Shown piece after piece: positions 13,387-17,262 of a stretch of DNA of 17,262 nucleotides (position 1 is its first letter; each line of letters opens with the position of its first letter). Where the stretch lies: the NCBI GenBank assembly GCA_938046495.1, contig CALIXG010000114.1, forward strand, positions 1-17,262, in the 5' to 3' direction. Source of the DNA: an uncultured Candidatus Saccharibacteria bacterium. GTDB lineage: Bacteria; Patescibacteriota; Saccharimonadia; Saccharimonadales; Saccharimonadaceae. The notes beneath the pieces were generated by a model. That model did no database searches. It saw only the letters and a program-made list of their open reading frames with translations, and had not been told where the DNA came from. Position numbers and translations under genes: made by a program.

Positions 13387-13806
13387 ATGCGAATCACAGT
13401 TAATGGACCAAAGCAAAACAGTTATTCAGTCCGTACCAGAATGACAAGCACGCGTACAGCCGCGAGTTTGCCCCGAACGAATTTTTACGCTAGTGCGGTT
13501 TCTTCCGGCTATTCGAGAAACCAAAACAGTGTGAAATATAAGAGTAATGTGTTTGGTCGTTTTTCATCAGCTTTGATGATTACGATCATGGTAGCTATTT
13601 TGGGACTTTTTTATGTCTCAGAACAGTCGCAAACTACCGCTTTTGATTACAAAATTAACGAGGTGAATACTCAGCTATCCGATCTCGAGGCAGAACGAGA
13701 CGATTTACGAGTGGAGCAGGCAAGGCTTCAGTCGATTGCGAATAGCAAAAATTCCACAGTGGCGTCGAATATGGAAACCGCGACCGCCGCAGGATTTACA
13801 AGATAA
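13387..13806 (+). CDS. ftsL: FtsL/DivIC-like septum-formation protein
   Basis: 139 aa. An N-terminal Ser/Thr/Arg-rich cytoplasmic region of about 60 residues, one membrane segment (about SSALMITIMVAILGLFYV), then a short coiled coil (KINEVNTQLSDLEAERDDLRVEQARLQSIA) with leucines at heptad spacing. The family is poorly conserved in sequence, so the call rests on this topology and on the position after rsmH, the classic ftsL place in dcw clusters. FtsL joins FtsQ/DivIB and activates FtsW with its PBP. The ATG at 13387 has GAGG at 13379-13382; an in-frame TTG at 13348 lies within a hairpin and is unlikely. The C-terminus is short and ends soon after the coil (TATAAGFTR). Confidence 0.75.
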   Translation: MRITVNGPKQNSYSVRTRMTSTRTAASLPRTNFYASAVSSGYSRNQNSVKYKSNVFGRFSSALMITIMVAILGLFYVSEQSQTTAFDYKINEVNTQLSDLEAERDDLRVEQARLQSIANSKNSTVASNMETATAAGFTR

Positions 13807-13901
13807 AATATTGTTTGTTTTTGGTTTCTCTTTTCGGTAATGGACGTTTGCGAGGCGAATATTACTAGATATAAATAGGCTCAAACTGAAATCTTTGAGG
13901 T

Positions 13902-14927
13902 TTAAATCTTAGCTTCATCTTTGTTTTCTCTTATACGCTTCGCTTCTTTGGTTAATTCCTCTACTGCACGATCAAAATCGCTTTCATAATTCTCAAACTC
14001 TTTTTGTCGATACTTATCATATTCGGTATCGGCTTTTTTGATTGCCTCTTCATGAGAAATTTTGCCGTTGTCTAGTAGAATCTCGCGACCGACAGATTTT
14101 AGTTCCATATCTAGTCGCTCCTTCCAGTCGTTCATCGTCATAGCTTTTTCGGAGATCGCTTGAAGTTCGGCATAGTCAAGAAAGCGACTGACAAGCAAAT
14201 TTAGGATGTTTAGCTCATCTTCTTTAAGATAATTCTTTGCAATATGTGTATCTGCTTTTGTAATATAATCGCCTTTAAAATTGGTCATACCGATCATTGG
14301 TTTTTCGCTATTGACGCGATTATAAATAACTTCAGCGGCGGTTTGTTGATGAACGGCATAGTGCATTTTGTTTTGAACCGTGGCAAAGAATTTCTTTGTT
14401 GTTTCAGAATTTTTGTCGTAGTCAATCGAAGTAGCATAAATATCGGTTACTTGCTGCCAGAGGTTACGTTCACTGCTTCTGATGTCGCGAACTCTCTGCA
14501 AGAGCTCTTTGAAATAGCGGCCACCGTTTTGTTTGAGACGCTCATCGTCTAAGGTAAAACCTTTAATGATATATTCCTTGAGCCTTAAAGTCGCCCATTG
14601 ACGAAAAGCAGTAGCAATCTTCGAGTTGATGCGGTAGCCGAGAGATATAATTACATCGAGGTTATAAAACTCGATATTTCTCGACACCTCTCGCTCTCCT
14701 TCATTTTGAACTGTCAAAAATTCTTTGACAGCTGCATCTTTTGCAAGCTCTTTCTCATCGAAAATATTCTTCAAATGATAACTGATAAGTTGCTTGGTTG
14801 TATGGAACAACTCAGCTAGCTGCGTTTGGTTTAGCCAGACCGTTTCACCCTTAATGAATGCTTTGATACGAAGATTTTTATCTTCCCCCTCATAAAATAT
14901 GATCCCACTATTTTTATCACTATTCAT
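13902..14927 (-). CDS. RhuM-family (virulence_RhuM) protein
   Basis: 341 aa. It matches the RhuM family throughout: an N-terminal winged-HTH-like region (GETVWLNQTQLAELFHTTKQLISYHLKNIF, about 27-56), VVKEFL-type sequence (AAVKEFLTVQNEGERE), FYNLDVIISLGYRINS (87-102), FRQWATLRLKEYIIKGFTLDDERLK (108-132), and the C-terminal AKNYLKEDELNILNLLVSRFLDYAE and MTMNDWKERLDMEL. The biochemical role is not established; members are common in variable genome regions and sometimes sit near restriction-modification or defence genes. It is the only clear minus-strand gene, lies between the FtsL-like gene and infB, and lacks the gtg/gcg-rich codon style of the parA-murG genes, suggesting acquisition. AAGG lies 7 bases before its ATG; a weak TATTAT -10 is at 14976-14981 on the minus strand. 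Confidence 0.9.
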   Translation of the reverse strand: MNSDKNSGIIFYEGEDKNLRIKAFIKGETVWLNQTQLAELFHTTKQLISYHLKNIFDEKELAKDAAVKEFLTVQNEGEREVSRNIEFYNLDVIISLGYRINSKIATAFRQWATLRLKEYIIKGFTLDDERLKQNGGRYFKELLQRVRDIRSSERNLWQQVTDIYATSIDYDKNSETTKKFFATVQNKMHYAVHQQTAAEVIYNRVNSEKPMIGMTNFKGDYITKADTHIAKNYLKEDELNILNLLVSRFLDYAELQAISEKAMTMNDWKERLDMELKSVGREILLDNGKISHEEAIKKADTEYDKYRQKEFENYESDFDRAVEELTKEAKRIRENKDEAKI

Positions 14928-15015
14928 TAGATTACCTTGACTTTCTCCGCAATGAACTTATAGAATTCCTTATATATAATACTACATAACCAGTATTTTC
15001 ACATAAGGTTTAGCG

Positions 15016-15057
15016 CCTTTGCAACAATATAAGACTACCTATATTTTGTTGCAAAGG
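15016..15057. repeat. Large inverted repeat between the RhuM gene and infB
   Basis: CCTTTGCAACAA at 15016-15027 and TTGTTGCAAAGG at 15046-15057 are perfectly complementary 12-base arms around an 18-nt centre that adds a few A-T pairs. It lies in the divergent region, about 90 bases upstream of RhuM and 40 bases upstream of the infB -10. No T run follows on either strand, so it is not a standard terminator. It may be an operator, a cruciform, or the edge of an inserted cassette. Confidence 0.6.
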
Positions 15058-15095
15058 TCCTGGTCCTTAACGTATGCTTTTTTCTCTCTCTAAAA

Positions 15096-15106
15096 TATGG
15101 TAAAAT
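15096..15106 (+). promoter_or_regulatory. infB extended -10 promoter
   Basis: TATGGTAAAAT, identical to the element at 17187-17197. It predicts a start near 15113 and a leader of about 37 nt containing AAGGAG at 15139-15144, five bases before the infB ATG. The -35 position is only a T run. Confidence 0.6.
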
Positions 15107-15149
15107 AATTTAGATAAATGTGTCCTCTTGGGGGCGGTAAGGAGTAAGT

Positions 15150-16925
15150 ATGGCAGAAAATCAAGACAAGGTGATTCAGATTGCGGGTTCAATTACCGTA
15201 GATGAGCTAGCAAATGCGCTCGGTCTTTCCGTGACATTTTTGATTGGCGAACTTTTTAAGCAGGGAATCGTGGCGACGATTAATCAGCGTCTGGATTTTG
15301 ACACCGCGAGTATTATTATTGAAGAATTGGGTCTAAAAAATGTGCGTTTGGAACGCAAAAATACTTCGACCAAGACTTCGGAACTGAGAAGAGAATTGTC
15401 AGATAAGGCAGTGGTACGTCCACCAGTGGTGGCGGTGATGGGTCACGTCGATCACGGTAAAACGACCTTACTCGATACGCTTTTGCATAAGAAAACCGTG
15501 GAGGGGGAAGCGGGTGGTATTACGCAACATATTTCGGCTTACCAATTGAAGCATAACGAACGCTTGATTACTTTTCTGGATACTCCTGGGCACGAAGCTT
15601 TTGCGGCAATTCGTCAGCACGGTGCGATGTTGACGGATATTGTGGTAATTGTAGTGGCGGCGGATGATGGTGTGAAACCTCAGACAGTGGAAGCAATTAA
15701 GTTTGCGCAAAGTGCGAACGCAAAAATTATCGTAGCAATCAATAAGATTGACCGTGAAGGTGCGGATATTCCACGTACGATGGCGGATTTGGCGCAACAT
15801 GGTTTGACTCCAGAAGAATGGGGTGGTGACATCACGATGGTGCCAATTTCGGCTAAGCGTGGCGATAATCTCGAGAAATTACTCGATCTGATTCTTTTAA
15901 CGGCAGACATCGAAGAATTGAAGGCCGACGTGCAGATTCCTTCTGAAGGTTTGGTGATTGAGTCACATATGGAAATTGGTAAGGGTTCAGTGGTGAATCT
16001 TTTGGTGACCGGTGGAGAATTGAAAACTGGAGAATTCATCGTGGCGGGTGGTGCTTATGGCAAGATTCGTACGATGTTGGATTTTCGTGGTAAACCAAAG
16101 GGTAAGGCCACGCCTTCGACTCCGGTGACTGTAACTGGTTTTAAGGAACTGCCAAATTTCGGTGATAAATTTATCGAAGTAAAAGATGAAAAATCAGCAC
16201 GCAAGATGGCGTTACTTAACGCGCAGAATTTGGTGGAAGAAAGTGCTTCGGCGAATGTGACGAGCTCGGATTTGCTACGTATGATGAATAACGCGGATAA
16301 CGCGAAGGTCTTTAATGTGATTATTAAGGGCGACGTGTTAGGTTCAGTGACTTCGGTGGTTGATTCTTTGAAAATGATTGATACGAAGGGTGAAGTGATG
16401 CTAAATATTGTTTCTTCTGGCGTGGGTGATATTACAGAAAATGATATCTATATGGCAGAAGGCGACAATACAGTGGTTTACGGTTTTAACGTCAATGTGC
16501 CAACCAATATCGTAAAATTGGCGGCGCGTGATGGGGTGGAAATTCGTAATTATAAGATTATTTACGAACTACTCGATGATGCGAAGACTTCGATGGAAAA
16601 TCTTTTGGATGCCGAGATTGTGGAAACCGAAATGGGTGAAATGAAAATTAAAGGGGTCTTCCGTACTGAACGCACAGCAATTATTGCTGGTGGCGAAGTT
16701 TTGACGGGCCTAGTGAAAAAAGGCTTGATGGGTCGCGTGTATCACGAAAAAGAATTGATCGGTGAAGTGGAAGTCGATTCAGTACAAAAAGAAAAAATGG
16801 ACGTAAACGAATTGGTGGCTGGTGAAACTGGTGGTATCGCCTTTAAGTTAGAAAAGAAGTTGGTGATCGAAGTGAATGACCGCGTGAAATTCTTTACTAG
16901 GGAATTGGTGAAGAAGAAGCTTTAA
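15150..16925 (+). CDS. infB: Translation initiation factor IF-2 (short form)
   Basis: 591 aa, among the shorter IF-2 proteins because the long variable N-terminal extension is absent. An N-terminal IF2-N-like domain (ITVDELANALGLSVTFLIGELFKQG, 15-39) is followed by the GTPase domain: G1 GHVDHGKT (98-105), G2 Thr in GGITQHISAY (around 125), G3 DTPGH (144-148), G4 NKID (198-201), G5 SAK (234-236). Domain II follows, then domain III, and the C-terminal domain that binds the formyl-Met end of initiator tRNA (GEMKIKGVFRTERTAIIAGGEVLTGLVKKG region). It brings fMet-tRNA to the 30S subunit and promotes 50S joining. The ATG at 15150 is fixed by AAGGAG. In many bacteria infB follows nusA; here it is a separate unit behind the RhuM gene, with its own promoter and terminator. 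Confidence 0.97.
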   Translation: MAENQDKVIQIAGSITVDELANALGLSVTFLIGELFKQGIVATINQRLDFDTASIIIEELGLKNVRLERKNTSTKTSELRRELSDKAVVRPPVVAVMGHVDHGKTTLLDTLLHKKTVEGEAGGITQHISAYQLKHNERLITFLDTPGHEAFAAIRQHGAMLTDIVVIVVAADDGVKPQTVEAIKFAQSANAKIIVAINKIDREGADIPRTMADLAQHGLTPEEWGGDITMVPISAKRGDNLEKLLDLILLTADIEELKADVQIPSEGLVIESHMEIGKGSVVNLLVTGGELKTGEFIVAGGAYGKIRTMLDFRGKPKGKATPSTPVTVTGFKELPNFGDKFIEVKDEKSARKMALLNAQNLVEESASANVTSSDLLRMMNNADNAKVFNVIIKGDVLGSVTSVVDSLKMIDTKGEVMLNIVSSGVGDITENDIYMAEGDNTVVYGFNVNVPTNIVKLAARDGVEIRNYKIIYELLDDAKTSMENLLDAEIVETEMGEMKIKGVFRTERTAIIAGGEVLTGLVKKGLMGRVYHEKELIGEVEVDSVQKEKMDVNELVAGETGGIAFKLEKKLVIEVNDRVKFFTRELVKKKL

Positions 16926-16965
16926 AAAAATAGAGCCTGAAGATATTTATTTTTTGAAAAACACA

Positions 16966-17054
16966 CTCAAGGGGGGAGAATGCCGCATACTTCGTTCCGG
17001 AGACGCTCAGGGAAGGAGAATGTCGCATACCTTTTTTCGGACCGCTCAAGGGCG
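16966..17054 (+). repeat. Degenerate 40-nt direct repeat, two and a quarter copies
   Basis: Copy A (16966-17005) runs CTCAAGGGGGGAGAATG, CCGCATAC, then a CCGGAGACG end. Copy B (17006-17044) runs CTCAGGGAAGGAGAATG, TCGCATAC, then a TCGGACCG end. A third partial copy begins CTCAAGGGCG at 17045. The shared core is GGAGAATG-y-CGCATAC. Copies B and C form the left half of the terminator hairpin at 17013-17102. Confidence 0.65.
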
Positions 17055-17102
17055 CTTGCCCGAGCCTATGTCCTCAAAAAGGTAAGACGATATTCTTTTT
17101 TT
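17013..17102 (+). terminator. Long rod-shaped hairpin with T tail, probable infB terminator
   Basis: Paired blocks from the outside in: AAGGAGAATGTCG (17013-17025) with CGATATTCTTTTT (17088-17100), a few wobbles; TACCTTTTT (17028-17036) with AAAAAGGTA (17076-17084); GGAC (17039-17042) with GTCC (17070-17073); GCTC (17044-17047) with GAGC (17062-17065); GGGC (17050-17053) with GCCC (17058-17061) around GCTT. A run of seven T follows the outer C. At almost 90 nt it is far longer than the other terminators here and may also be a repeat-derived element. The rest of 16926-17186 has no recognised gene. Confidence 0.7.
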
Positions 17103-17186
17103 GTATCAAAAAATAGGGTGTAATTTTTTGATTTTTTAATAAAAAAGAAGGAAATTAATAATGCTTTTGGTTTTTCTGAAGATTTT

Positions 17187-17197
17187 TATGGTAAAAT
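17187..17197 (+). promoter_or_regulatory. Extended -10 promoter of the right-edge gene, leaderless
   Basis: TATGGTAAAAT with eight bases to the ATG at 17206 and no Shine-Dalgarno, so transcription should begin at or within two bases of the start codon. Same sequence as the infB promoter. Confidence 0.6.
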
Positions 17198-17205
17198 AAA
17201 TACAT

Positions 17206-17262
17206 ATGCAAAGCCAAAAATCACATTCTTTTAGATTATTTTTGTGGGAAAATATTTTTCTA
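17206..17262 (+). CDS. Start of a gene running off the right edge (unknown)
   Basis: Nineteen open codons from ATG (begins MQSQKSHSFRLF, continues LWENIFL) to the window end. Support is mainly the promoter right before the ATG, in the same arrangement as parA, the PBP gene and rsmH. A basic then hydrophobic start could be a membrane protein N-terminus, but too little is visible to name a family. Confidence 0.5.
   Translation, partial: MQSQKSHSFRLFLWENIFL

Noticed and set aside
15680..16039. 119-codon minus-strand frame within infB
   Set aside because: It lies wholly inside the conserved GTPase and domain II region of IF-2, and its residues reflect the complement of infB codons.
17161..17199. 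12-codon ORF (MLLVFLKIFMVK) before the right-edge gene
   Set aside because: It overlaps the extended -10 promoter, and its ribosome site (AAGGA about 9 bases upstream) is weak; most likely chance.

Overview
The window looks like a chromosomal segment from a small-genome, AT-rich bacterium, probably of the Patescibacteria/Candidate Phyla Radiation and perhaps a Saccharibacterium. This is inferred from gene content and style: compact core genes, a short (591 aa) IF-2, a Rel enzyme without its C-terminal regulatory domains, a stripped-down division and cell-wall cluster, a wall-anchored protein with an LPHTG sorting signal, and several promoters whose -10 box lies so close to the start codon that the mRNA should be leaderless. 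The genetic code is standard: TGA is a stop (ftsW) and TGG is Trp.

Layout, left to right. (1) 2-997: 3' part of a sortase-anchored surface protein, then a terminator. (2) 1137-1531: rplU (bL21) as a single-gene unit with its own promoter and terminator. (3) 1642-4865: parA, parB and a Rel/SpoT enzyme, with rel overlapping parB by 4 bases. (4) 4901-11184: a division/wall operon with a class B PBP, mraY, ftsW, murG and an FtsQ-like bitopic protein, closed by a terminator. FtsW carries a long low-complexity insertion. (5) 11185-12076: about 0.9 kb without a confident gene. It holds a cluster of DnaA-box-like 9-mers beside an AT-rich stretch, a TTGCAA-17-TAGAAT promoter, and a 254-nt segment bounded by 21-nt inverted arms (19/21), followed by the rsmH promoter with an operator-like palindrome. 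(6) 12077-12955: rsmH. (7) 12956-13386: a 21-codon ORF with the best Shine-Dalgarno of the window, then a chain of hairpins and a second structured segment. (8) 13387-13806: an FtsL-like protein. (9) 13902-14927: a RhuM-family gene, the only convincing minus-strand gene and probably an insertion. (10) 15016-16925: a large inverted repeat, then infB. (11) 16926-17205: a degenerate 40-nt direct repeat merging into a long rod-shaped terminator hairpin. (12) 17206-17262: the first 19 codons of another leaderless gene.

Functionally the segment joins chromosome partition (ParAB), alarmone metabolism (Rel), peptidoglycan precursor synthesis (MraY, MurG), septal polymerisation (FtsW plus class B PBP), the divisome linkers FtsQ and FtsL, and translation (bL21, RsmH, IF-2). 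The least explained and most interesting parts are the two structured intergenic regions flanking rsmH (11765-12018 and 13023-13296), the DnaA-box cluster, and the FtsW insertion. No tRNA, rRNA, CRISPR array or insertion sequence was recognised.
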